Part shown: piece after piece, positions 7,024-13,893 of the stretch | Numbering within the stretch: position 1 is the first letter of the stretch | Layout: every line of letters begins with the position of its first letter | NCBI RefSeq assembly: GCF_900411375.1 | Contig: NZ_LS423006.1 | Span: forward strand, 31,048-95,047 | Source of the DNA: Lentilactobacillus raoultii | GTDB lineage: Bacteria; Bacillota; Bacilli; Lactobacillales; Lactobacillaceae | Length of the DNA: 64,000 nt | Direction: 5' to 3' | Notes under the pieces: generated by a model | The model's input: only the letters and a program-made list of their open reading frames with translations | Told to the model about the DNA's origin: nothing | The model's database searches: none | Made by a program: the position numbers and the translations under genes

Positions 7024-8341
7024 CGGGCTCACTCCTAGTCAATAAATAAGTTCGAATGGGATTAAGTAAATAAAATGACCCAACGATAAAAATAATGGTA
7101 TTGCTGCCGGCACGTTCAATAGCTGCATTTAGCGCATCAATCGGTGAAAGAAAGTTTGGATAGTGTTTACCTGTCAAGCGAAAGTATACATCAGATAATT
7201 TATCTGGTGATAGTTCACGCTTTTGATTAACTGGTTCAGTAATGATGAATGATGTGTTTTTTAAAGAAATCAAGTGTTTAACAGCAGCTTCATATGACTT
7301 ATCTTTTAAAAAACCGTTAACAATGATCTTTGGCGTTTCGCTATACAGTTGATTAACCGTTTTTGTAAATGCTTGAATCCCATCCGGATTATGCGCACCA
7401 TCTAAAATAATTTGTGGTTTCTGTTGAACAGTTTCAAAGCGGCCTGGAATTGTTAGCGTTGACAAAGCTTGATTAAGAATTTGGTCAGGCGATTTTTGAT
7501 TCGCTACTTTCGTAATAAAATCGAAAAACCAAGTTAAGACAGTTGCTAAATTTTCAAGTTGGTAAACACCGACCAGGTTAAAATTAAAATGATCGCTTTT
7601 GTTTAAATTCGGCAATTTATAGTTGATTTGTATAACATTTTTCTTTCGATTGGCATTTAATCTAACATGCTTAGTCGTTAAAAACGTTGCCTGCTTTAAA
7701 TGAGCTTCTGACTGCAACACATTAAATGCTGGTGTCGGCTGATTAGGTGCAACGATCGTTGTGTTATGAGGACGAATGATTTTTGACTTGGTAGTTGCAA
7801 TTTCAGTAAGATTACGACCCAGAATCCCCACATGATCCAAGCCAATCTTTGTAAAGATAGAATACATGGTGGTAAAAACTGCGTTGGTTGCATCTAATTC
7901 CCCACCTAAGCCACATTCTAAAACAACGTATGTGACCTTTTGATTGGCAAAATAAAGCATCGCTGCTAAAAACTGGGCTTCAAACTCTGAAACTTGATTA
8001 TTCCTAAATTGTTGTCTTGTTAAGGTTTGCTCGATCAAAGTAAGTTGAGCATCAAACTCATCTTGCGAAATATCTTTAAAATCAACTTGGATCCCGTTTA
8101 AAATTGTTCCAATGTATGGGCTGGTAAACAGACCAACCCGCTCTCCCAAACTGCGTAAAATCGATGCGATCATTGTAGCTGTTGATCCCTTGCCATTTGT
8201 CCCACACACATGAATGATTTTAAATTGCTTATCTGGATTTCCTAATACCTTGAGAATTTCTTTCAATAAGCTAATTCGATCACCTTGATCGTAAAGAAAT
8301 GATGGGAATTCGCTTATTTTAGTTTCAGAGTTTTTTATCAT
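7013..8341 (-). CDS. folC: folylpolyglutamate/dihydrofolate synthase
   Basis: Adds glutamate to dihydropteroate and lengthens the polyglutamate tail of folates, using ATP. 442 residues. Seen: the P-loop CGTNGKGSTATM near residues 48-60, TSPYI, ECGLGGELDATN (about 140-151) and the Mur-ligase C-terminal DGAHNPDGIQAF. The ATG at 8341 is 6-7 bases after AGGTGA; a GTG nine bases earlier lies inside that ribosome site. It overlaps folKE by 17 bases upstream and folP downstream, indicating coupled translation. Confidence 0.93.
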   Translation of the reverse strand: MIKNSETKISEFPSFLYDQGDRISLLKEILKVLGNPDKQFKIIHVCGTNGKGSTATMIASILRSLGERVGLFTSPYIGTILNGIQVDFKDISQDEFDAQLTLIEQTLTRQQFRNNQVSEFEAQFLAAMLYFANQKVTYVVLECGLGGELDATNAVFTTMYSIFTKIGLDHVGILGRNLTEIATTKSKIIRPHNTTIVAPNQPTPAFNVLQSEAHLKQATFLTTKHVRLNANRKKNVIQINYKLPNLNKSDHFNFNLVGVYQLENLATVLTWFFDFITKVANQKSPDQILNQALSTLTIPGRFETVQQKPQIILDGAHNPDGIQAFTKTVNQLYSETPKIIVNGFLKDKSYEAAVKHLISLKNTSFIITEPVNQKRELSPDKLSDVYFRLTGKHYPNFLSPIDALNAAIERAGSNTIIFIVGSFYLLNPIRTYLLTRSEPVEN

Positions 8342-9395
8342 TAATGTCACCTATTGAGTTCAAAAATGCTGTTTGCAAGTTATGATTTGTATCAAAGACT
8401 CCTGAAAAACGAATGGTTCGAGTAGATGAATCGGCTTTCTTAACGCCACGCATTTCAACACACATATGACGGGCATCGACGACGACGGCAATTCCTTTAG
8501 GCGCTAGAATTCGAGTTAGTTGCGCCACAATGTCGTCAGTCAGCTTTTCCTGAAGGCTTAATTTGCGTGATACAAAATCTACTAATCGGGGAAGTTTGCT
8601 TAAGCCAATGATTGTTTCATGATCTGGAATATAAGCAATATGCACTTTACCCCAAAAAGGCATCATGTGATGTTCACACATGGAATAAAATGGGATATCC
8701 CGCATTAAGACCATTTTTGGATCATTTGACGTTTGATTTTTGAACAGCTTATAATCTTCAAAATTTTCCAAGCCTTCCGATGAGAAGATTTCATGGTACA
8801 TCCGTGAAACTCGATTAGGGGTTTCAACTAATCCCGGCCGATCGGGATCTTCACCAATTCCTGTTAGAATCGCTCTAACTGAATTTTCAATTGATTGATC
8901 AGATTGCGATTCTTTCTTTACTAATTTAATAGTTTGGTCCTTTTCTTGGAGTGATTTAATTTGAGATTTAATCTTTGCATAGTTAGGGAAACCATCATCA
9001 ATAATTTCAAGCGTTGGGACTAAGACAAACAGCCGATTAAAGGCTTCAGGATGAGGTACTTTTAAATCGCTTGTTGAAATTTTTTGATCTCCCCAAAAGA
9101 TTATATCAATGTCAAGGGTTCTGGGCCCCCAATGAATATCTCTTGTTCGATGAAGCGTTAACTCAATTTGATGAATGACTGTCAGCAAGGCTTCAGGTGA
9201 ATGAGTCGTTGTGATTTTCAGTGCGATATTAATAAATTGACGTTGCTTGACGTTACCAACCGGCGAAGTTTCATAAAAGCTTGATCGCTTATTAATTAAA
9301 ATGTGCGCGTCATTTCCTAAGAGTTCAACTGCTCGGTTGATATAGGCTTCTCGATTACCAATATTACTTCCTAAACTTAAAATGATATTTTCCAT
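8325..9395 (-). CDS. folKE: bifunctional HPPK / GTP cyclohydrolase I fusion
   Basis: Two folate enzymes in one 356-residue chain. Residues 1-160 are FolK: SLGSNIGNRE at 6-15, SFYETSPVGN, and RTLDIDIIFWG, which transfer pyrophosphate to hydroxymethyl-dihydropterin. Residues 165-356 are FolE, which makes dihydroneopterin triphosphate from GTP: ETPNRVSRMYHEIF, the zinc site CEHHMMPFWGKVHIAY and the second zinc Cys in DARHMCVEMRGV. The frame runs through both without a break, joined by a Lys/Gln-rich linker. The same fusion is known in Lactococcus lactis. Its ATG overlaps the folB stop (TAATG). Confidence 0.92.
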   Translation of the reverse strand: MENIILSLGSNIGNREAYINRAVELLGNDAHILINKRSSFYETSPVGNVKQRQFINIALKITTTHSPEALLTVIHQIELTLHRTRDIHWGPRTLDIDIIFWGDQKISTSDLKVPHPEAFNRLFVLVPTLEIIDDGFPNYAKIKSQIKSLQEKDQTIKLVKKESQSDQSIENSVRAILTGIGEDPDRPGLVETPNRVSRMYHEIFSSEGLENFEDYKLFKNQTSNDPKMVLMRDIPFYSMCEHHMMPFWGKVHIAYIPDHETIIGLSKLPRLVDFVSRKLSLQEKLTDDIVAQLTRILAPKGIAVVVDARHMCVEMRGVKKADSSTRTIRFSGVFDTNHNLQTAFLNSIGDINDKKL

Positions 9396-9748
9396 TATGA
9401 TTGTTTCATCTCGATTTCTACATTGTCAAAAACACCGTCAACCGGCAAATTAAGTTTACGAACACGCACTGTGACTGTTTGAATTCGTTGATCTAATTGC
9501 TTAATCGCGTTAATAATTTTTTGGGCTAGTGTTTCGATTAAATTAACGTGATTTTGTTCAATAATTTTTTGAATCATTGGATAAAATTCACCATAACTCA
9601 CTGTACTTGATAGTTGGTCATCCATTGGTGTTGCATCTACAGCTACTTCCAAATCGATTTGAATTGTTTGACCAATTTTCTTTTCTTCCGAATAAACACC
9701 AATATGTCCATGGAACTGCATATTTTGGATTCTAATTTTATAACTCAT
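9395..9748 (-). CDS. folB: dihydroneopterin aldolase
   Basis: Converts dihydroneopterin to hydroxymethyl-dihydropterin and glycolaldehyde. 117 residues, the normal length of this small barrel-forming subunit. Seen: MQFHGHIGVYSEEKKIGQ near residues 10-27 (catalytic loop with Glu22), DQLSSTVSYGEFYPMI (about 44-59), the NLIETLAQKI block and a C-terminal VRVRKLN. It is the first gene of the biosynthetic set and starts 95 bases after folT. Weak AGAGGTTAAT before the ATG. No clear promoter of its own was found, so it may depend on readthrough from folT. Confidence 0.92.
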   Translation of the reverse strand: MSYKIRIQNMQFHGHIGVYSEEKKIGQTIQIDLEVAVDATPMDDQLSSTVSYGEFYPMIQKIIEQNHVNLIETLAQKIINAIKQLDQRIQTVTVRVRKLNLPVDGVFDNVEIEMKQS

Positions 9749-9796
9749 ATTAACCTCTTCTAGTTGTTGGGACAGCTCACCTTTTAAAAGACAACA

Positions 9797-9837
9797 AAAC
9801 GGCTCGCCACAATAATTGATTGTCTGACGTGCCGTTT
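9797..9837 (-). terminator. hairpin between folT and folB, likely attenuating terminator
   Basis: AAACGGC-ACG pairs with CGA-GCCGTTT around a loop of about 20 bases; on the minus strand it is followed by TTGTTGTCTTTT, an interrupted T run. It lies just after the folT stop. The broken U tract suggests incomplete termination, letting some transcription reach folB. Confidence 0.65.
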
Positions 9838-9843
9838 CTCAAA

Positions 9844-10380
9844 TTAGCCTAATAATTTATCTTTAATTCGCTCAAATTGAGGCGAAATGAAGGCAAGATA
9901 AATAATCGCAATTTGGATCGGCGTGATGACAATTTCTTTTAACAGACGAATCGGTAAATAACCCATAAATGGTGTATGCCACATCATACTTAACCAAAGG
10001 GTATTCAAAATTGTATTCACAAAAATTGCGATAATTAGTTGCGAAAAAATAACTTTTGTCAAGGTAAATTCCTGACGATAAAAGAAGAGACCGTAAATGG
10101 TGGCTCCCAAAATGGCTGAAATCGTAAAGCCGGGATTATAAACGCCGCCGGAAGTTAATGTGCCGATAATATCTGATAATGCCGCAATCACCGATGACCA
10201 CAGTGGCCCATACAAATAGCTGGCGGCTGCGATAATGATGAATCCAAAGCCGATTTGAATTGACTTTGTCCCAACAGTAAATCGATCAACAATTAAACCC
10301 AGTGCTAGCAGTAACGAAAGCACCGCAACATCTAACGTCCGAAGCTTATGAAAGCCTAAAGATAATGACTTCATGATCAT
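9844..10380 (-). CDS. folT: folate ECF transporter substrate-binding subunit
   Basis: Membrane S component that binds folate and works with the shared EcfA-A'-T energy module, which is not in this window. 178 residues with five to six hydrophobic segments (for example SLLLALGLIVDRF, FIIIAAASYLYG, VIFSQLIIAIFVNTIL, IAIIYLAFI). The call as FolT rests on family resemblance plus the THF riboswitch directly upstream. The start is ATG 10380, 5 bases after AGGAG (a second ATG at 10374 is possible). The open frame continues upstream to 10464, but that part lies inside the riboswitch and is not coding. Confidence 0.88.
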   Translation of the reverse strand: MIMKSLSLGFHKLRTLDVAVLSLLLALGLIVDRFTVGTKSIQIGFGFIIIAAASYLYGPLWSSVIAALSDIIGTLTSGGVYNPGFTISAILGATIYGLFFYRQEFTLTKVIFSQLIIAIFVNTILNTLWLSMMWHTPFMGYLPIRLLKEIVITPIQIAIIYLAFISPQFERIKDKLLG

Positions 10381-10385
10381 GACAT

Positions 10386-10398
10386 CTCCTAGAAGGAG
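10386..10398 (-). promoter_or_regulatory. hairpin hiding the folT ribosome site
   Basis: On the minus strand CTCCT-TCT-AGGAG forms a 5-bp stem that contains the whole Shine-Dalgarno sequence of folT. It lies directly between the riboswitch and the start codon and is the probable expression platform: when formed, translation is blocked. Confidence 0.7.
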
Positions 10399-10433
10399 CT
10401 CACCAATATTTAGAGAAAAACGAACTAAATAAA

Positions 10434-10546
10434 ATGGCGAATGCGAAAACAATACCGCAACCAATCGACAAGTCGAAGTTGATTGGCTTTCGTTCGAAGT
10501 TCACATTCCGTCCCTTCGACACTTAACGCATTGCTTCCTACCCCAT
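10434..10546 (-). ncRNA. tetrahydrofolate riboswitch
   Basis: Read on the minus strand, the leader of folT contains the conserved pieces of the THF riboswitch: GUAG, GCGUUAAGUG, GGGACGGAAUGU, ACGAA and GCGGU, in the right order. Pairing supports it: P2 AAGCAAU with AUUGUUU, P3 UCGAAG with CUUCGA, P4 CCAAUC with GAUUGG, and a short closing stem AUGG with CCAU. THF riboswitches are known upstream of folT in Firmicutes and lower expression when reduced folate is bound. An open frame extending into this region is accidental. Confidence 0.87.
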
Positions 10547-10582
10547 AATTTTTGATAACTATTAAAGTGTATCATATTAAGT

Positions 10583-10630
10583 AAAAAAAACAATCACTTC
10601 GTCCGACTTTTTCCGAACAATTTAGTGATT
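10583..10630 (-). terminator. degV (first copy) terminator
   Basis: AATCACT (minus strand, ending the gene side) pairs with AGTGATT over a partly structured loop and is followed by an eight-base T run. It ends the marR-degV unit; the folT promoter region follows, with TTGTTT and TACACT 16 bases apart as the best candidate. Confidence 0.8.
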
Positions 10631-10662
10631 ATTTTTGAAATCGTTAAGTTTTACGTTTTACT

Positions 10663-11535
10663 TTAAAGTTGATCCTGCTCAAAATCCCGAAGCCAGGCTA
10701 ATGCCAAAGCCTTATCGCCTAAGTGAGTGCCAATGACCGGCCCGAAATAACTTTGCTCAATAGGCATTTGAGGATACAGCCCATGAATCTTTTCGGTCCA
10801 TTCAGCTCCTGCTTTAGGATCATGACCATTAATGACTAATGCCCGTAATGGGTAAGTTGCTTTTTGCTGGGCTGCTGCAAATAGTTCTTCTACCCGCTTC
10901 AGCGCCTTTTTTCTTGAACGAACCTTATCAAAAGCAACAATTTCATTACTTTTATCATCAAAAGTAAGTAACGGCTTAATCTTAAGGATGCCACCAATAA
11001 ACGCTGAAGCATTGGATAAGCGGCCGCCACGAACCAAATTTTGTAAATCATCTACAACAAAAAGTTCGTCAATTGTTGCCCTTAGCCCATCTAAGTATTG
11101 AATAATTGTTTCAGGATCCCGACCCAGTCGAGCCATTTTACTGGCCTGAATTGCCAAATAACCCATGAGTTTGACGGTAATTTTCGAGTCATAGGGAATT
11201 ACTTTAATTCGATCAATTTGAGGAGCCAAATTAGCAATGGATTGATAAAAACCGGAAATTGTACTTGCTAAATGAATGCTGATAACAGTATCATATCCCT
11301 TGTCAGCAAGCGAGTTGTATAGGTCAACCATTTCGCCAATGGGTGCTTGGGAGGTACTTGGAAATGAATTCGAATTTTTTAATTTGTCATAAAACTCTTC
11401 CGTATTAAGATCGACGCCCTCTCGATATTCATGGCCATCGATTATCACTGGCATTGGAACGACCGTTATGTGATATTTTTCAACTTCATCTTTAGTCAGA
11501 TAAGCTGTACTGTCAGTGACTATCGCAATTTTCAT
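10663..11535 (-). CDS. DegV family fatty-acid-binding protein (copy 1)
   Basis: DegV (FakB-type) proteins hold a fatty acid in the cytoplasm and present it to the kinase FakA, or to related partners. 290 residues. Seen: IVTDSTAYL at the N-terminus, SFPSTSQAPIGEM (about 59-71) and HLASTISGFYQS (about 93-104), which contact the lipid carboxylate in known structures, and GGILKIKPLL, a hallmark segment. Start ATG 11535, 7 bases after AGGTGA; the GTG at 11544 is part of that site. It follows marR by 17 bases and shares its promoter. A second DegV gene is at 55715. Confidence 0.9.
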   Translation of the reverse strand: MKIAIVTDSTAYLTKDEVEKYHITVVPMPVIIDGHEYREGVDLNTEEFYDKLKNSNSFPSTSQAPIGEMVDLYNSLADKGYDTVISIHLASTISGFYQSIANLAPQIDRIKVIPYDSKITVKLMGYLAIQASKMARLGRDPETIIQYLDGLRATIDELFVVDDLQNLVRGGRLSNASAFIGGILKIKPLLTFDDKSNEIVAFDKVRSRKKALKRVEELFAAAQQKATYPLRALVINGHDPKAGAEWTEKIHGLYPQMPIEQSYFGPVIGTHLGDKALALAWLRDFEQDQL

Positions 11536-11552
11536 TAATTTCACCTGCTCAA

Positions 11553-11966
11553 TTAAATTCTATCAAGACTTTGTTCCAACCGATTAATCAAAATTTTTAA
11601 TAAATTCTTTTCTTCATTAGTCCAGTGACTAAATACTTGTTCCTGAAAGCCTTCAACTTCCTGTTGGACTCGTTGGCTTGATTCGGTTCCCTTATCCGTT
11701 ACGCTGTAAATTAACTGACGTTTATCTTTGCCAACAGCAGTTTTAGCCAACATTTCTTTAACAAGTAACCGTTTTAACTGTCTTGATAATGTTGAAATGT
11801 CTAATTTAGTAACTTCAGACAACGCTTCTTGAGTTGTCTGACCATTAATCACGTAGTTAAGAAGTTTCCATTCTGAAATTGTTAAATTTTGTGCTTTGGT
11901 AATCTTCATCAGCTTTGCGCGATGATTTTTTGCGGCAGAGCTTAAAGCAACAAGAATATCTTTCAT
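11553..11966 (-). CDS. MarR family transcriptional regulator
   Basis: DNA-binding repressor of the winged-helix MarR type, acting as a dimer. 137 residues from ATG 11966, placed 9 bases after GGAGG; the upstream in-frame extension covers the promoter and is not coding. Seen: the recognition part ISTLSRQLKRLLVKEMLAKT (about 69-88) and the wing GKDKRQLIYSVTDKG. It lies first in an operon with a DegV protein, so lipid or organic acid sensing is plausible but not shown. An inverted repeat over its own -10 suggests autorepression. Confidence 0.88.
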   Translation of the reverse strand: MKDILVALSSAAKNHRAKLMKITKAQNLTISEWKLLNYVINGQTTQEALSEVTKLDISTLSRQLKRLLVKEMLAKTAVGKDKRQLIYSVTDKGTESSQRVQQEVEGFQEQVFSHWTNEEKNLLKILINRLEQSLDRI

Positions 11967-11985
11967 TCTGAAAAGACCTCCGAAA

Positions 11986-12003
11986 AAATAGTATACGCTA
12001 TTT
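11986..12003. promoter_or_regulatory. putative MarR operator
   Basis: AAATAG and CTATTT form perfect 6-base inverted arms separated by 6 bases, covering the -10 of the marR promoter. The size and position fit a MarR dimer site for self-control. Confidence 0.6.
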
Positions 12004-12018
12004 GGTAATGAGATACAA
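11990..12018 (-). promoter_or_regulatory. marR-degV promoter
   Basis: On the minus strand TTGTAT (12013-12018), a 17-base spacer and TATACT (11990-11995), about 25 bases before the marR start. Confidence 0.8.
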
Positions 12019-12060
12019 AAAGCATCATTTCTTCTCAGCACCTATTGCTTGCCTCTACCC

Positions 12061-12090
12061 TTAGCATCAAGTCTTAAAGTGCGGTATACT
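12061..12090 (+). promoter_or_regulatory. rqcH promoter
   Basis: TTAGCA at 12061-12066 and TATACT at 12085-12090, 18 bases apart, 35 bases before the rqcH start. Confidence 0.55.
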
Positions 12091-12124
12091 AGTAACTGCT
12101 ATATATACGAAAGAGAGTGATACA

Positions 12125-13846
12125 ATGTCATTCGACGGATCTTTTATCCATTCAATGAGACAAGAACTGGCGGCCTTGCTTCAAACCGGACGGGTTAGCC
12201 GGATTAATCAACCTTATCCAAATGAACTGATTTTAACCATCAGAGCTCACGGGAAAAATCATCAATTGCTCTTATCGGCTAATCCAACTTACGCCAGAGT
12301 GCAAATCACCCAAATTCCCTATGTAAATCCTGCGGTTCCAACTAATTTCGCAATGATTATGAGAAAGCATCTTAATGGGGCGATCCTAACCGAAATCAAG
12401 CAACTGGAAAATGACCGGGTTTTACATTTTGGCTTTACGGGACGCAATGAATTGGGTGACCAGACAAAGTTACTACTAATTGTCGAAATTATGGCACGAC
12501 ACAGTAACATTACATTAGTTAACCAGGCCGACAATAAAATTATTGACGCGATCAAACACGTTGGCTCAGATGTTAATCGTTATCGATTACTATTGCCCGG
12601 TGCCATTTATATTAATCCGCCTAAACAAACATTGCAAAATCCATTTACCAAAAGCTCATTCGACGACATTAGTCAATTATTGATTGATTACCCGAATGTC
12701 GATGTGTTAGCAGGTGCACTTCAAAAAACTATTCAAGGACTTGGCAAAGACACTGCAATGGCTTTGGCAAAGACCCTTCACAAGGATTCAAATGTTGAAA
12801 AAAACTTCAAAACTTTCTTTCAACAATTTAATGCACCAAAGCCAACGTTGAGCCATATTGGTACTAACAAGATTAATTTTACCGCATTTCCGTATCCAGA
12901 TACAGATAAAAATGAGGAATATTCGAGCTTAAGTGATCTTTTGGACGCCTACTTTGCCAATCGAGCCCAACGTGATCGAGTTCGTGAGCAAGGTGCCGTT
13001 TTAATCCAAGTGGTTAAAAAACAGTTAAAGAAAAATCGTACCAAGCTCAAACGGCTGAAAAAAGATCTCCAAGCAACCGAGAACGCGGATGAATATCGTA
13101 TTAAGGGTGAAATCTTAACAACTTACCTTAATCGGGTTAACAGAGGAATGACGTCCATTGAGCTGCCAAACTATTATGAAAACAATGCGCCAATTAAAAT
13201 CAAGCTTTCCAATCAACAATCTCCCTCTGAAAATGCTCAAAAATACTTCAAACGCTATCAGAAGTTAAAGAGTGCGGTTAAATTTTTGAATGAACAAATT
13301 CAACTGACAGCCCAGGAGATTGATTATTTTGAAAATATTCAATCTCAAATTGAGTTGGCTAAGCCCGAAGACTTGGTTGATATTCGGTATGAATTGGAGC
13401 AAGGACACTATTTAAAAGATCATGAACAGCATAAAAAGAAAAAGCATAAACGTCGAAAAATTAATCGACCAGAAAAATTCACATCAACTGACGGTACTGA
13501 AATCTTGGTCGGTAAAAACAATCTGCAAAATGAACGGTTAACAATGCATACTGCGGATAAACGAGAAACGTGGCTTCACACAAAAAACATTCCCGGCTCT
13601 CATGTTATCATCCGAAGCTTTGATCCATCACAAACAACGATCGAAGAAGCTGCCAACCTTGCCGCTTACTTTTCGAAGGCTCAGCACGCCACTAAAGTAC
13701 CGGTTGATTATACAAAGGTTAAAAACATTCGTAAACCTAACGGGACCAAACCTGGTTATGTGATTTATGATAGTCAACAAACTTTGTTGGTAACACCGGA
13801 TCCAAAATTAATTAACCAATTATCAGAAGCCACTAAAACTAAATAA
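12125..13846 (+). CDS. rqcH: ribosome quality-control factor RqcH (NFACT/FbpA family)
   Basis: Binds stalled 50S subunits carrying peptidyl-tRNA and recruits tRNA-Ala to add an alanine tail that marks the peptide for degradation; older annotation calls it fibronectin-binding protein. 573 residues, normal length. The NFACT-N domain opens with MSFDGSFIHSM; a long charged coiled coil spans about 275-430 with LKKNRTKLKRLKKDLQ; the C-terminal NFACT-R domain contains the NDERLT-like NNLQNERLT and KNIPGSHVII (about 460-500). AGAGAGTG precedes the ATG at 12125. Own promoter; terminator shared with carB-like gene. Confidence 0.92.
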   Translation: MSFDGSFIHSMRQELAALLQTGRVSRINQPYPNELILTIRAHGKNHQLLLSANPTYARVQITQIPYVNPAVPTNFAMIMRKHLNGAILTEIKQLENDRVLHFGFTGRNELGDQTKLLLIVEIMARHSNITLVNQADNKIIDAIKHVGSDVNRYRLLLPGAIYINPPKQTLQNPFTKSSFDDISQLLIDYPNVDVLAGALQKTIQGLGKDTAMALAKTLHKDSNVEKNFKTFFQQFNAPKPTLSHIGTNKINFTAFPYPDTDKNEEYSSLSDLLDAYFANRAQRDRVREQGAVLIQVVKKQLKKNRTKLKRLKKDLQATENADEYRIKGEILTTYLNRVNRGMTSIELPNYYENNAPIKIKLSNQQSPSENAQKYFKRYQKLKSAVKFLNEQIQLTAQEIDYFENIQSQIELAKPEDLVDIRYELEQGHYLKDHEQHKKKKHKRRKINRPEKFTSTDGTEILVGKNNLQNERLTMHTADKRETWLHTKNIPGSHVIIRSFDPSQTTIEEAANLAAYFSKAQHATKVPVDYTKVKNIRKPNGTKPGYVIYDSQQTLLVTPDPKLINQLSEATKTK

Positions 13847-13850
13847 AATT

Positions 13851-13890
13851 AAAAACCAACTTTACTCGTAATAAGGCAAAGTTGGTTTTT
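13851..13890. terminator. bidirectional terminator
   Basis: AAAAACCAACTTT pairs exactly with AAAGTTGGTTTTT over a 14-base loop, with T runs on both strands. It ends rqcH and the convergent pyrR-carA-carB unit. Confidence 0.92.
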
Positions 13891-13893
13891 AGT

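Noticed and set aside
10381..10464. N-terminal extension of the folT reading frame (28 extra codons)
   Set aside because: It lies in the THF riboswitch and its ribosome-site hairpin; the start at 10380 has AGGAG five bases upstream.
11967..12041. N-terminal extension of the MarR reading frame
   Set aside because: It covers the -10, operator and ribosome site of marR; start 11966 follows GGAGG.
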